NCBI GenBank assembly: GCA_025345505.1
Contig: JANVCC010000071.1
Span: forward strand, 5,177,318-5,241,317
Length of the DNA stretch: 64,000 bases
Reading direction: 5' to 3'
Source: Todiramphus chloris collaris
Lineage: Eukaryota > Chordata > Aves > Coraciiformes > Alcedinidae
Shown here: positions 1 to 13,832 of the stretch, one piece after another
How positions within the stretch are numbered: the first letter of the stretch is position 1
How the letters are laid out: every line of letters starts with the position of its first letter
Position numbers and translations under genes: made by a program
Notes under the pieces: model-generated
The model's database searches: none
What the model saw: only the letters and a program-made list of their open reading frames with translations
Told to the model about the DNA's origin: nothing

Positions 1-112
1 GGGAATGACCTTCACAGGCTGGTTGGTTTGGCTGTGTTTAGGTGGGAGTTACCTTCACAGGCTGGTTGGTTTGGCTGTGTTTAGGTGGGACTGACCTTCA
101 GCAGGCTGGTTC
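1..112. repeat. Minisatellite, 43-bp unit
   Basis: ACCTTCACAGGCTGGTTGG recurs at 8 and 51 (period 43), with a third diverged partial unit at about 94. The array probably continues left of the window. Confidence 0.85.
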
Positions 113-1900
113 ACACACTCCACTCCTCCCAGCAATACTGGTCGTGTGGCTCGCAGGAGATGCTCCCCTCACAGCCTGGCTGTGGGAAGGCAGGAGCTGA
201 AGCAGGTCCTGCCCTCCCCTGATGGTCTCCTCCCTGGGTGTACCCTCCCTGATGGCCCCTGGTGCGGGGGAGCTGGCAGGAGCAGCGGGTATCGGAGCAG
301 GCTGCTGCCTTTCAGCATCTTCACCCTGGGAAGTTTAAAGTGGAGGCCTTGGCACCAACTTTCCTCGAGGATGCACGTGCAAGGAGAGGGGTGTCTGTGT
401 GTGTTTGAACTCCTAAATAGCAGCAGAACAGTGGAAGGAGACCTGGATGTTTCTTTTTTTGTTTCCTTTAAGTCTTCCCAGGTCTAACCAAAATTTCTGC
501 TAGTCTCCTTTAAATTTAATTCATTTAATAACCCAGTGGAGTGTGTCACTTGTGTCACTTCCCTTCAGCTTCCTCCCAAGCTGTCGTAGGCCTGCAAGCT
601 GGGTCGCCTTATGAATGTGCCCAAGAACAGCATTTCTCAGTCACAACAGCCTGGGTGTCTGTGGCCACGTCTGTGGGGCTGGGCAGAACCAATTTTTAAA
701 GCATTATGCAGGTGCAAAGCCCTAGCTGCTCGGTGTGAGCTCCCAGTAAGCAGCTGTGAGTGGGGAAATACCTCTACGTGGTGCTCCACCATTTCTAAAT
801 CCACCTCTGGCTGGTGCAAAAACTCCGAGGGGCAAAATCTTGTTATTTTCAAGAAGTCCTTGCAAAGCAGAATTCCTGGCACGGGCGCCTTGCCTGCATT
901 TGCTGCCGGTGCCTCGCTCCGTGTCCGCCCGACGAGCCCGTGCAGCCGGCAGCCTTTGGCTCTAACGGGAAGGGTGCTGTACTGGAGTTGTTTGTGCCGA
1001 GCCCCTGCCCGTGCAGGAGGCTGCCCACCAGTTCCTTCTGCCCCGTGGACCCGCTCACGGCGACGGGACGAAGGTAAACCTGCTGCGAGGGACTGCAAAC
1101 AAAAGGTTGTTTAATGGCGAAATGAAAGCAAAGCGCGAGGAAGAAGAGAGTCGTGTGGGAAAACAAACCAAACCCAACCACACAAAGAAACCCAAACTGG
1201 TGGCCCGTGTGAAGTGAGCTTTGTCCTGGTTCTTGTCGGCCCAGCATTGCTCGCCCAGCCCCCAGGGAGCTGCCTGCCCAAGGACCCACGGCTGCCGGCG
1301 TTCCCGGGCTCTCCGGGACCGAGCAGACCAAGTCCCTGGCAGGGCAGCCTGTCCGATCCCAGCAGCCCTACAAGAGTCAGTGATGATGAGGTGATCTGGG
1401 GGTTTTTCCTTCTTTAGGTAGGTCTTAGAAATACTCTGTTCCTCAGCAGCCTGGCACTTGTTTGCTTGGGTTTTTCAGTGCTGCCAGTAGCTGAGTTAAC
1501 CTCGGGACTTTCTGGGAAACGTTTTCTGTAATTATTTCTGTAATCTGTGTTTGGAGCAGCTTTGCTGTCACTTGGTCTCTTCTCACCCACATACTTAAGC
1601 AGAAAATGCTGTCAACCCCTAATTAAGTGTCGTCTTCTTCCATCATGTGTTCTTGTGGCTTGCCCAGCTTACGTGTGGGTTTTTGCACTGGCTTGTGGTG
1701 AGTAGCCCAGCCTGAGTCTCAGGACGTGCTGCAGTGGTGAGGAGATCTGGAGGCTTCGGCATCTTCAGTTGCCCTGCTGTTCAAAGCCTCTGCGGTGCTG
1801 CTGGTCACTGCGGACCGTGGCTTGTTTAACCTGGGGAGAGAGAGTGAGAGAGATGTGTTCCTCTCTGGGGAGCCTGCGAGTCTTACACCGTAGGAGAGAG

Positions 1901-2165
1901 TCATAGAATCATAGACTCATTATGGTTGGAAAGGACCTCCAGGGTCATCAAGTCCAACTGTTGTCCTAGCATTTCTCTAACCACTACACCGGATCCTCAA
2001 GCTCCACATCGAATCGTTCTTTAAACCCCTCCAGGGATGGTGACTCCCCCACCTCCCTGGGCAGCCTGTTCCCGTGCCTAACCACCCTCTCAGTGAAGAA
2101 TTTCCTCCTCATATCTCATCTAAACCTCCCCTGACGCAATGTGAGTCCCTTTGCTTCTCTTCCAG
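1901..2165 (-). repeat. CR1 LINE fragment (3' end)
   Basis: Starts with the reversed CR1 tail TCATAGAATCATAGACTCAT, followed by GGTTGGAAAGGACCTCCAGG and the CTCCCTGGGCAGCCTGTTCC block typical of CR1 3' regions on the opposite strand. Confidence 0.9.
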
Positions 2166-4884
2166 CTTCCTTTGGATACAGCACAACCTCCACTCTTCCC
2201 CAGTTCTCTTTAAGAAAATACAGAAGTCTACAAGGTGTGATGGGAAAGGTTCTCTTAAATATTTACTGTAACTCAGAACCAGGGTGGGAAAATTGCTGTT
2301 TGAAGAATAAGGATGTTATTGCAGCGTGGAGAGTGAGTATTCTGGCCACTTGAGTCGCTGGCACATGGCTGTCCCTCTGGATAATTGCCCAGCTTTACAG
2401 CCCTCGGATCGGGAGCTGCGGAAAAGGAACCTGACAATGTCCAATCACTGCCTGTGTGGTTTGCATTCCTCGGGAGCGGTGTAAAACTTTCTGCAGACTC
2501 GTTGAGGGGGCCCAGTCCTCATCTCCTCTGTAATTAGCAGAATCTGCGTGTTTTCGTTGCGGAAATTGCTGCTGAAGAGGGCGGGATGGGAGAAGAAAGA
2601 AGTCGGAAGCTCTTTGCTTTTCTCTCATCTCCACCGTTGCCGACCTGCCCGTTGCTGAGTGGGCTGTGGGAAGGAAGGGCCCATGCTCTGGGCACACGCC
2701 TGCAGCTGCTGCTGCTGCAGAAGGGGCTGAGGGATCCCCAGAGGAAAGGGGGTCACGGCCCGGGGTTTCTCACCAGCCTGACCCGGGCGGCCACGCTGAG
2801 ATTAGCTGAGCACGGGAACGCAACGCGCAACAAGCTCGGGGCTTTGTTCTGTGTGAAACGGCTCAGTCTCCTGAACCCGGAGGAATTAATGGATTACCAG
2901 AGGCTGGGAGCTTTGCCTTGTTTGCAGCTGTTGGTGCTGGGGCTGGAGGGGAGCCTGGCACCGCTCAAACTCCAGGAAGCTCAAGGGCTGCTTTTCAGCA
3001 GTGGGTCTGTCCCGGCCGTGCAGGGGAACGGTGCCTCGCTCAGCTCCTGCCTTGTGCTTCAGCTGCCACTGTTAAGGCTTCGCTGCTGCTCTGGCTTGGA
3101 TTTCCAGTGGTGCCTGTGGTAGCTGTTGCTGAGCGAGGTTCTTGTGTGGGGCTTGGTGGCTCCTTCAGGATTAGTTCTGTCTGCTTTTGAGGGTCCGTGT
3201 AGCCAGAGTCTCTGATAACTCTTCGTTTAAATGTGGCGATGCTTTCTCTGATGAAGCTCTGCCAAACTACAGACTCTTCATACTCAAAATCTCTGTTCCT
3301 GTACCATGGTAGACACCTCCTAATTTCTTCTCCAGAAGATCTGGAAGTGCTTCAACTGCAACCAGCACTGAGCTCCAAGAGGAAAGGCAGCTCATCAGCA
3401 GAGGAAGGGGAGTGCTGGGCTGGGAGCCAGTCGGGCCCCTACTCTTTCACTGTATTTAGTAATTCCCCAGATGTTTCATGGTTTTTTCCATAGCAGTCAG
3501 AGTTATGCTGCTCTTGAGCCTGGGTGGAGGAGTTCACACAATCGTTTGGCAGGGCTGGTGTTGGAAATCTGTCCTTCATGCAGTTCAAACTCTGGACACG
3601 TTGGGATGCTGCCCTTCAAACTGGATGTCTCGAGTGCAGCAGGCCATGTTGGTGACCACGTTATGATTCTACTCTCGCAGAATTAGTCAAGAGACTTTTG
3701 CCACTTCATGTGCTGCCTGGCAAGATGTCTGAAGTGCCAGTTATACTTGCTGGAGTTTGCCATTCTCAGTTGCTGCTTTATATTCTGTCCCCCGAAGTGA
3801 GTTAAGGTCCAGGTCTCTAGTGGCTGAGGTGGCCGCTGAGAGCGGTTAAAGCACAGCCTGGTGGGGTTGAGGACTGACGTGGAAAAAAGCACCTAATCAC
3901 CATGAAAAAAAGCAGTGTTTGCAAGCTCTGTCTCCTGTGAGTTCAAGCGTGATGCACAACCTTACTCTGCCTTCCTGGTTAGGGCTGGGTGCCCTCCACC
4001 CACGTGGGTGCTGCCTGAGCAGAGGGTCTCCTGCTCAACCCTCTGTGGGGCAGGAAGGGGAGGGGGGAGTGAGGAAGGTAGAATAAAAGTGATGCTACCT
4101 TATGTGTAAAGCAGAGTAGTGTGGGTCATCTTGATCTTCTCCCCCCGTCCAACCTTCCTGCAGGGTGGGAGTCCCGGCCACCTGCACCTCAGGGTGACAG
4201 TGAGGTGGGACAACCTTTGCTTTCTACTTTGGGAGCATTTTGTGATCTCTGCAGGTTTTCCTGGTTTATTTTTGGTTTATTACCAACCAAAAAAAGCCCA
4301 GACCTCTAACAATAGAACAGAAGTGTGTTTCTGTGCACGAAATGGATGGTTTCAGGGTGTTCCCAGTTATTTTTTTACGGTGGAATTCTTGGTTTGTGGG
4401 TGGAACTGATGCTGTTTAAGGGGCAAGTTAACAGCGTCCTCCTGAGCTACTGAATGTTTGCTTGTGTTTTCTCCCCTTGGGGCTGGGCAGCAGTGCAGTT
4501 ACGGTGTTGGTTTGGTGATGTGTGGGTACCTGTACAAACACCTTTCAGCTCCCCAGTGATCAGAGTTCAGCTCCCCAGGGCCACGCGTGGATTTTCATTT
4601 TTCATCTACGAGCTCAGGCAATTTGAGGCCAGTTGGCACCAGTTAGACCAACTTGAGCACTGGGAGCAATTTTGTTTGGTGCATCGATACAGCTCAAAAA
4701 GGCTTTGGAGCACTCAAGAAATAAATCTATGTAATTGGCAAGTTTTGAGAGGTTTTGAGAATATCTTCCAGAGCTCCAGACACATCTCCAGAGTACGGTG
4801 AGGCTCACAGCTCTACCTTAAATCCAGCCATCTTATCAACGTGCCCGTCAGCGATGGAAGCGGCAGCGTGTCCCACTCACTTGG

Positions 4885-5530
4885 TCATAGAATCACAGAA
4901 CGTTAGGGGTTGGAAGGGACCTAGAAAGATCACCCAGTCCAACCCCCTGGCAGAGCAGGGTCACCTAGATCAAGTCACACAGGAAGGTATCCACGTGGGT
5001 TTTGAATGCCTCCAGAGAAGGAGACCCCACAGCCCCTGTGGGCAGCCCGTTCCAGTGCTCCATCACCCTCACTGTGAGAAAGCTTATCCTTATGTTTACC
5101 TTAAACTTCTTGTGTTCCAACTTACTCCCATTGCCTCTTGTCCTAACATTGGATGACCTTGAGAAGAGTGTGGCTCCATCCTCCTGACACTCGCCCTTAA
5201 CATATTTATAGACATTGATGAGGTCCCCCCTCAGTCTCCTCTTCTCCAGGCTAAAGAGCCCCAGCTCCCTCAGCCTCTCAGAAGGGAGATGCTCCACTCC
5301 CTTAGTAATGTTGGTGGCTCTGTGCTGGACTCTCTCCAGTAGCTCTATGTCTTTCTTGAACTGGGATGCCCAGAATGGACACAGCATTCCAGGTGGGGCC
5401 TCACCAGGGCAGAGCAGAGGGGGAGGAGAACCTCCCTTGACCTGCTGACCACGCTCTTCTGAATGCCCCCTAGGATGCCAGTGGCCTTCTTGGCCTCAAG
5501 GGCTCATTGTTGGGGCATTGTCACCATGCT
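4885..5530 (-). repeat. CR1 LINE fragment (end of ORF2 and tail)
   Basis: The minus strand reads [18 protein letters not shown] then [18 protein letters not shown] and LEHKKFKVN, the C-terminal end of CR1 ORF2. The right boundary is uncertain; the CR1-like sequence may extend to about 5570. Confidence 0.9.
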
Positions 5531-8500
5531 CAGTAAGGCCTTGGGAGTTAGAGCAGCTGAGGTGACCCGGCTGGTGTCCTCTGGGAGCCTGCTCGGTGTT
5601 GTTAACGCTTCATCCAAAGTGGGTCAGCTTCTGGCCACCCCAGAGCTGGCAGCCCAACTTCAGCTAAAGGTTGGCTCTGATGTCCAGTGGTTTTCCTTGA
5701 GGTCCTGAAGATCTGTGGGATTGAAGGAAAACTTTCAGGCTTGGCCTAAGTCCTAGAAACACAAGTTTGCATTTTACAGTCAAGCAAAGGTGATCAGCTG
5801 GAGTCTCCAGTTGCCTGGCCTCTTCCTGAGGGATGCCTGGCTCTCTTCTAAGCATCGAGCTGGGAACTGGAGTTCCTGCTGGTTTTGTGATGCTGGTGGC
5901 GTTTCCCGTGCCAGTTGATGCGTGGAGAAGGAAGACTCTAACACAAGGCAGAAGTGATGGTACTTTGCTAGCCCACTCTAAAGGGACAGGGGAAATTTGC
6001 CCTTGTCTCGATGCTCACTTGTGATTGGCACTTCCTATGATCTGGGCACGAGTGAAATATTAGCAAAGCCCCTGGTCTGGGCGGGTACAGCAGCTGATGG
6101 CAAAGATGCTGCAGTAGTTTTCTTTCTATAGTCTCTGCGCAGCTGATGGACCAAATTTTGTGGATTTTTCAAGGCAAAATTGTCCATTACTGCATTTTTC
6201 AAGGGGAGGCAGCTGGCTGAAATAATCGTCTAGCTGAGTGCTCCTTCCCTGAATGTGAGCCTGATGGCACTTCCCGCAGTCACTCACTCCATTTAGATGC
6301 TGATGTGAGACCTGGTTCTCTGAGTTCTTGATTTCCCCGTCTCCGTCCGTGCAGCCGGTTCCGCAGCCCGCGCGCCCCCCGCGCCAAGAGGAAGGGGCGA
6401 GGTGATCAGGAGTCCTCCGTGCTGCTGAGAGGGCAGATGTAATACCTGCAACCAGTTATCTGCTCCCTAAATGTCACTTTTAAATGGATGCCATCTTCAA
6501 AGTGCCAGTTTTCCTCTCTGTATGTATTCGGTGCTGCTCTCGCCATCTGCCTGGCTGCGTGTTGACGGGGGCAGCGTACGCAGTGGCACAGAACCTGCTG
6601 GCAGAAACACGAGCTACGGAGATGGAAACCAGCCCCAAACTTCAGAGCTGGAACAAAGACAGCAGAAAAATCACACCGCCTTGAAACTGTGCTTGTCGGC
6701 ATTAAACGTGCTCTTGAGTTACAGGGCCACGCTTGCCCTGGTGGGACCCAGAAATAAGGCAGAGTTTTCCTCTCTGGGGAGGTGATTATTTGTGGGTTGA
6801 AACAGCAGATGTTAGGGAGTCAGTTTTGTGTTGGTAAGGACTGTTTGTTCAGTGATCGGAATGTAAATCTGGAAGGCTAACAATTGACTGCCTTAATTTA
6901 CTTCTTCCCCCCCCCCCCTTCAATGCTAACTTACATTACAGGATAATTAAGCTTTTCTCGGGGTTCTTACTGTGCTGCTTTTTGTAGCTTTTGATGCGCA
7001 CGCTGTTGGGTTTTAATTCCAGGATGCTTCCTCTCAAACCCGCATCTCTTCGGGCTGAAATTAATCTTGATGGAAGAGAAATGATGCCATAGTCTGTCTT
7101 CACCTTGGTCTCGGAGGGTTGGGTGTTTGTTTTCGGTGTGGTATTAAGTAGGAGCCACTGGTGGATTAAGTATCTAGGACGCTCTTTTGAGAAAGAGGCT
7201 TCTAGGCTGATAATGCCAGAAAATGCTTATTAAAGAAAACGAGAAACCGAAGGAGCAAACATCCTGAAGCTGCTTATTATTGTTCCTGTGGCTTCTTCAC
7301 AGAGCAGCCTCATGCATTTCCTGGGTATAATCACAGTCTTCCTTGCAGATCCCGTGCAGAGAGCCTCCAAATCCTGATAAAAGCAGGGTCTGTCTCTGAA
7401 ATGTGGTAAAAAGACCATGGACTTTGTCAGGCCAGCCAGTCCTGTTTCACTTTGGTGTGTAATAAATCGGGTTGCCCATCGCGTGCCAGATGCAGAGGTA
7501 GCCAGTGGAGGCTGGTATTAAATTGAGGAGCCTCTGGAGATGAAGGGCTGGTAGGGAGCTGCTTGTCAGGGCTCTGTCAGCTGCAAAGAACGTGGTGATT
7601 TGGGAGGAACCTCACTGAATACATAGAAGCCCTGGTACTGTGGTGGTAGGATGGCAACGCCTGAGCTTCCGCAAAGTATTGAGGTTGACAGTTTGTAACC
7701 CTTCTGAGGGAAGTTCTGTGGCTTCCCAGCTCCTGAGTTTTAAAACGATTGGGTTTATTTCAAATCTTTTTTTTTCTGAACTGACTAGAAGCGCAGGAAG
7801 GCTGGGAGTGGCCAGCCTGAAAAGCAAACCATAACCTAGAAGAACAAGGTGGGTGTTTACAGCATCTGAAGAAATTCAATTTAAATGCAAGTTTTTCCAG
7901 TGTGGTGAAAAACAACTTCATCTGTAAGGGTGAGATGGGGTGAAAAATGACTTGATCCAAGGGCTGTGGGAGGGAGGGAGGGACGTGTCTTCATGGCAGC
8001 TGCTCATGGAAGGAATATATTACAGGCAGAAGTGACCTGTTACTTAATTTTTTCTGTTAGAGCTCCTGCTTTTGATGACTTTGATGTGCCAAGATAACGG
8101 TCTCCAAACGTCCTTTGCCTTGTGGCTGGCCTTTCAGTTCTGGCAAAACTGATGCAGCCATTATGGTGAAGAGGGATCCAGGAAGTATTGCCCCATCCAG
8201 AGCTTCAGAACTTGCTCAGGTCCATCCTTAAGGAGCGTTGTGGTATCTGTGGGATGGTCCTGCTGAAGCAGACCTGCCTTTTCCTCTTCCCGTGGAAAGC
8301 CATTGGCACCCAACTGCCCTAAGCCTTCGAACTTATACTTTGCTGTGCTTTGTAAAAATAACGCACCTTTTAAAATCTGCCTGGCCTCACCAGTGAGACT
8401 GGAGGAGCCCCACTGTGGTACAGACCCGTAGGCTTGAGCCTGGGGGAAGATCACCCAGCTGGGAGCCAGGAAAGGTAGAGTCTGAGCCAGGAGACTGCCC

Positions 8501-10489
8501 ATGTCAGCCGAGTGGATCTCTCATTCCCATCAGGAGCTGTTCCGTGGGTGCTGGCCAGCGTTCCCTCACACTTCCCTCCTCTTCCCACCCTACAACACTC
8601 ACCACCGTCGTGGAACAGAGAACTGGCAGCTACCAGCTGAGCTGGGAGGGGAAGCCTGAGAGAGAGGCTGGGTGGTTCTGCTGGAGATGCTTTCCAGAGG
8701 GAACATATGTCCGCCTTCCTGGCTGTGGTTTCTGTTTCTCTCCAAAGGCAGGAGGAGATTTTGCAGCATCCCTCTCTCCCTCGCAGGTCTGTGGCAATGT
8801 GTGTTTGGCTGATCCAGCTTTGTAGGGTCATGGTTCAGGTATCTGCTTCATTTCTGCTTTTATTAAAGTCTTAGCAAACAGCATTGAAGGTCCTGTGAGA
8901 TTCTTCTGTGTAGTTCAGGAAGTCTAGACTGAAGTTCACTTGGTGCTGCTGTCTTGAATTATTTTTTCTGTTATATATGTTTATAGAATAACATTCTTCA
9001 CAAGGCATCCCCAGTGGTTCCTTGTATCAGCCAGATGTTGAACAAAGCCCTGAGAACGGCTCAGGAGTGAACTTGTTCATGGTTCAGGGCTTTGTTTCAG
9101 GACCTGTGAGGTGAGAAGTCGTTCCCAGTTGCACCTTGAGCTGGCCCTGTGGCCTAACTGGGCTCTTCCTGAGGTGGTCACTTGTCTTTGCTGCCCCGTG
9201 TTCTTCAGCTGCAGCTTTCTGGGGACCGAATGCCTTTTCTCCTCTGCTCCCGTGCTGAAGAGGGGCTGCTCCAAAACCCCGAGCTGGGGGCTCTGGAAAG
9301 CTGGGAAGAGAGCTGACCCAGCTGGTTGTGGTCCATCCAGCTTCACAGTACCTTGTTTTCTGTCACCAAGTCATTGCAGAAAGCCTTGGACCGCTCCTAC
9401 CCCCCGTGCAGCGGCGTAAGGGCAGGATGCAGAGGGTGAGCACACCACTTCCCAGTGCAGAACTCGACAGGGACCGTGGTCTCTGCTCTTCTGAATCCCA
9501 GCAAATGCTGCTGCTTCCAGTGGGGCCAGTGGCCCAACTGGGTGTGAGTGTGCACAGCAGCCTCTGGGAAAATAGTGCTGGAAACACGAAGCATCCTCAG
9601 CACCTGGGATGCCTTTGGGAGCTTGGGGACAACCAGTGCCTCAGTTCTGCATGAGCAGCACTTGGAAGCCTAGCTGCTCTCTTGGATTTTGTTTGTTCTT
9701 CAGCGTCTTTAGTTCGGACACGTACCTGTACAGAGCCTGGAGCAGAGATTGTTCCCAAATGAGTAAATAAATGGATCAAGGCACGCTGGGTTAGATGGAA
9801 TAAATGCCTGGCTCAGCCTCCAAGTGAAAATCTCCAGGCTGGGCTGGAGAAGCTGCTTTACTGGCCTAGCTTTTGAGCAAGCAGCAGATCTGGGTGAGAA
9901 GGAGCCTCCCCTCAGGTTGTGGTTACCTGTATTGAAGGAGGCTCTCCCTGTTGTCAGTGTAATGCAACTGAAATACCCTTGCAGTCGAGTGTAGGCACCA
10001 GGTTATCCCTTCCTGCCATCGGCGTGCGTCTCACTCCTTTGTATTTCCTACTAAGAGCTCTAGAAGTGTTTTGAAACAATTCATTGTATTTTAGGTAATT
10101 TATTTTCAGCCGATAGCTGAGTCACGAGCTGCCGTGCTGCAGCCAGGATCCCAGGGAGAGAGGAGACTACTTAGTGAAACGTTGAGTTATGATTTTTGGC
10201 AGCACGCTTCATCTTTTAAGCTTGTTCTGCTGGGGCTCGTTTTGTTCCATCTGTTCGGGTGCCTTTGTTAGAGCAGAGCAGGAGCACCCAACCAAAACGA
10301 GGAGAACAGCAGTGGCCTTAACAGGGCTGGTGGGAAAAGAACACGGTGGTGAGTAATAGTTTAAATTTATTCTTAACCTACAGCCCCCCACGCCTCGTGG
10401 CAGTCTCTGCTGCCCTAGAAGTTCCTTCCTTGGTCTCACAACACAGCTACGTGGTCTGTCTGGAGCTGCTGCACTGGATGTTGAGAGAG

Positions 10490-11003
10490 CCCCGAGGGAG
10501 GAGGGGGCTGTGTCCAGTTCTGGGGTCCCTGGTTCAGGAAGGACAGGGAACTGATGGAGAGGGTACAGCGAAGGGCTATGAAGATGATGAAGGGCCTGGA
10601 ACATCTCCCTCGTGAGGAGAGGCTGAGGGACGTGTGCCTTTTTAGTCTGGAGAAAAGAAGACTGAGGGGGGATCTTAATCAATGCTTACCAATACTGAAA
10701 GGCTGGGTGTCAGGAGGATGGGACCAGTCTTTTTCCAGTGGTGCCCGGTGACAGGACAGGAGATAAGGACACAAAGTTGTACATCGTAAGTTCCAGCGAA
10801 ACATGAGGAACATCATACTAACTGTGAGGGTGGCAGCCTGGAGCAGGCTGCCTGGAGAGGTGGTGGTCTCTCCATCTCTGAGGACATCCAGACCTGCCTG
10901 AGCATGATCCTGCATGACTTTCTGTAGGTGACCCTGCCTTGGCAGGGGGCTTGGATGAGATGATCTCCAGAGGTCTCACCCGACCCCTACTGTTCTGTGA
11001 CTG
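10490..11003 (+). repeat. CR1 LINE fragment
   Basis: The plus strand reads [18 protein letters not shown] and [18 protein letters not shown], the CR1 ORF2 end, and finishes near TGTTCTGTGACTGG, a diverged CR1 tail. Confidence 0.9.
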
Positions 11004-11639
11004 GAGACTTGGTACCCCCCTGGGTACCAGCCCCTCAGTCTGGGGAGCGAGGTGTTGACATGTGCAGGGAGGGATAGGATCCGTGGGGAGGAGAGGGTTT
11101 GCAGTAGCTGGCATGGATTAAGAAGAGTTTGCTCCGAAGGAACTGGCTGGGAGGGTTTAGATGGCTTGTGTGAAACCTGTGTTGCCTGTGTGGGAAGAGG
11201 CGTGGGCAGCGTGGGTGGCAGGGTGCTGGGACAGGGGCAGAGGGGACACTGATGTGATGCCAGCCAGCCCTGGCCTTCTGCCACGTACGAGGCAGGGTGG
11301 TTAATTTTGAATGAGGCCAAGAAATCTCTGATAGCTTGGTACCTGATGAGCTCAGTGCGGGCAGCCCAGAGAGCTTGAATTTCTAGTTACAGCAGCCAAA
11401 GCTTAGGTGTATTTAGAAGTAGATCTCCCAGAGAAAGAGGTATCACTGGCCTGCTTTTCTATCCTGTCTTTTTACTTGCTTGTTTTTAGTGGGACCTGGT
11501 CAACTTGAAAGCTACACTTGAATTGTGTTGAGGGCATGAGCTTTGAGGGGCTGTATCACAAACCCATGCTCTAAAACCAGCTCCTGAGTCAACCTGATGC
11601 TTTTGCCTTGACATCTGGTTTTTTTAAACAGGTAGAAGC

Positions 11640-11705
11640 TACAGATGTCCCCCAGCTCCTCTCCCAGCCAGACCTGGCCCCCAGCTCCTCTCCCAGCCAG
11701 ACCCT
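11640..11705. repeat. Short tandem duplication
   Basis: CCCAGCTCCTCTCCCAGCCAG occurs twice in direct succession, separated by ACCTGGCC. Confidence 0.8.
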
Positions 11706-13766
11706 GCCCTTGGTTCTGCGATGCAAACCTCTCCCTACGTGTGCACCTTGCAGCATTGTCGGCAGCACCCGCGGCAAGCTGGAAGTGTTTTGGGAAGGAG
11801 TTTGCTCAGCCTGGTGCCAGCAGCCTAGCAAAGGGCCTTTTTCTGTCCGGTGACGCATGCTGTAGGCGACCCCGTTCTGAAATCCCCTTTCAAGTCTTCA
11901 GGGTTTGAGCACCCTCAGAAAATCTCTGTCAAGCGACATTAGCAAGAGCAGAGCTGAATCTTAGAGGATTTAGCTGAGCAGCTTTGGATACAGAGTAAAT
12001 CAGGAAATACCTCATTAAAAATCCAGGTGCATCTTCAGGATGTCTTGTGGCCATGGGACAAAGCAACTGTTTTCCCCTGGGGGGTTGCTGGTGGTCCGGA
12101 CGTGGAGCTCCCGAGGTTTTAAGCTGTGCTTGCTGTGGTAACCTGGGTATCTCCTGGTGCTGTGGGAGGTGGTTTTTGGGAAACTTCAGGTGGATCTCTT
12201 CACCTGCTGCACTCACAGTACCTGGACTTCAGCATGTCTTTCAGAAGGTCAGAAAATGGAAGGTTTGGGCAGCTGGAGATCTTTGAGTTGCATTTGGCTC
12301 TTTTCATGTACTTCAGTCTGAGAGTAACTCTGGACAGCGAATGAGCCAGGGGAGTAAGCTGTGGAGTAACATCTATAGGAAGACTCTTGTAGATGGTGTA
12401 AGTGATAAACAATCTGATCAGAGGTGCTGACTTTGTTTACCTGCAGAACCCTCAGTGAGAAAGGGCTAAGGTGAAAGGGAGGGACAGTTTGTCCCGTACA
12501 GCTGGCAGTCGGGAGCTCTTGCCTCTGCTGTGCTCCAAGCAGCTCGAGTGATTTCTTTGCCCTGCCAGTGCTCTCCCAAGACAGGCTGAGATCCTTTGGA
12601 GGGATACCCAGAGAAGTGATCTTATAAAGGAAACTCACTGATATGCACAGGCATCCTCCTGCTCTCAGGATAAAGTTTTGCCCTCTTGGTAACAACATCC
12701 CGAGCTATTTATCAGCGTAAGAAGTTTTGGGCTGCAGTGAAGTTATCCTTTTCCCAGACAACAATTCCTTGTCCCGTGCCAGCCTTGCAGGGGGAGCTCA
12801 CGAAGGTCGCTGATGAAGAGCCTCCAGCAGCACTAATCCCTACCTGGCCAGGAGGTGCTGACGTTAACCTGATGTTAAGCCTCGTGCAGCTAAAGCTCTG
12901 AGCCGTGCCACGCTGCAAGGCCTGGGTATTTGGGGCAGAATAACTGCTCTGCCAAGCAGCGTGTGACCTCGGATTAGTCAGCTCCTGCTTCTCTCTGTTA
13001 GTGGCACTTGGAGAATAGTGTCACGGAGGATGCAGCTGAGCATCCTTTCCCTGCACGGAGCTAGGACACTGCAGGCATAAGAAGTGCTGAATCCTGCTTC
13101 TAGACAGAGCCTGCAGGCAGGGAGATAAGGTTGCTCAGAAAATAAAGGAGGGAAATGAATTCTGTATGAAGCCTGGGATTGTGCTTCTCTGACCGGGGTT
13201 GGGAAATGGCTCCCTGGGGTCTTGTGGCAGCTGAAAACTCCATCTGAACACACAGAGTCCCAAGGGCTGCCTGGGGTCATGCACTGTGTTCATGTCCCTG
13301 ATGTTTTTGCAACTCAAAAGGCAACAGGAGGTTCTCTCTTCTCACTGAGCTGAGCTCCAGCTCTCCCAGCAGCCAGGATATGCTCCAGTGAGCAGTGTTG
13401 GTGGGTAGGGACCCACTGGTAAGGTGTGTGAAGCTTATCCTACCCCTGGGTAAAGGTAAGGGAGCAACTGGATGTTGCTTCAGCTCTTCTGGATGGCTGT
13501 GAGGAACGTGACTTCAAAGTCTTTCAGCCTTTTATGGCCTTACTTTTAAGTTGGCAGGGTGGCTTTAAGGTGGTGCTGCTGTGCCCGGATGTCATCACGG
13601 GCGCAGAGCTGGCTCTGTCCTGGAGAGGTTACTGTTCCTGCCACGACGTTTGCTGACTCTAATGGATCCTGATCAAGCTTTGCTGTGAATCTGGTAGACA
13701 GATTTGGCCTTGAAGGCCGTAATAAAGAGTGGAGGCGTAGGCTGGCATCCCTACCGCTGTCAGTGG

Positions 13767-13832
13767 GGCACCGTCTCACCATGGCACCGTCTCACCATGG
13801 CACCGTCTCACCGTGGCACCATCTCACCTTTC
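13767..13832. repeat. 16-bp minisatellite
   Basis: CACCGTCTCACCATGG is repeated about four times with single-base changes. Confidence 0.85.

Noticed and set aside
880-1080. CpG-containing patch as first exon
   Set aside because: No start codon context or match to the PIP5K1C N-terminus, CpG density modest.
6340-6410. Small G+C-rich patch as PIP5K1C exon 1 or promoter
   Set aside because: Only about 70 bp, no ATG-led frame ending in phase 1 with similarity to the human N-terminus.
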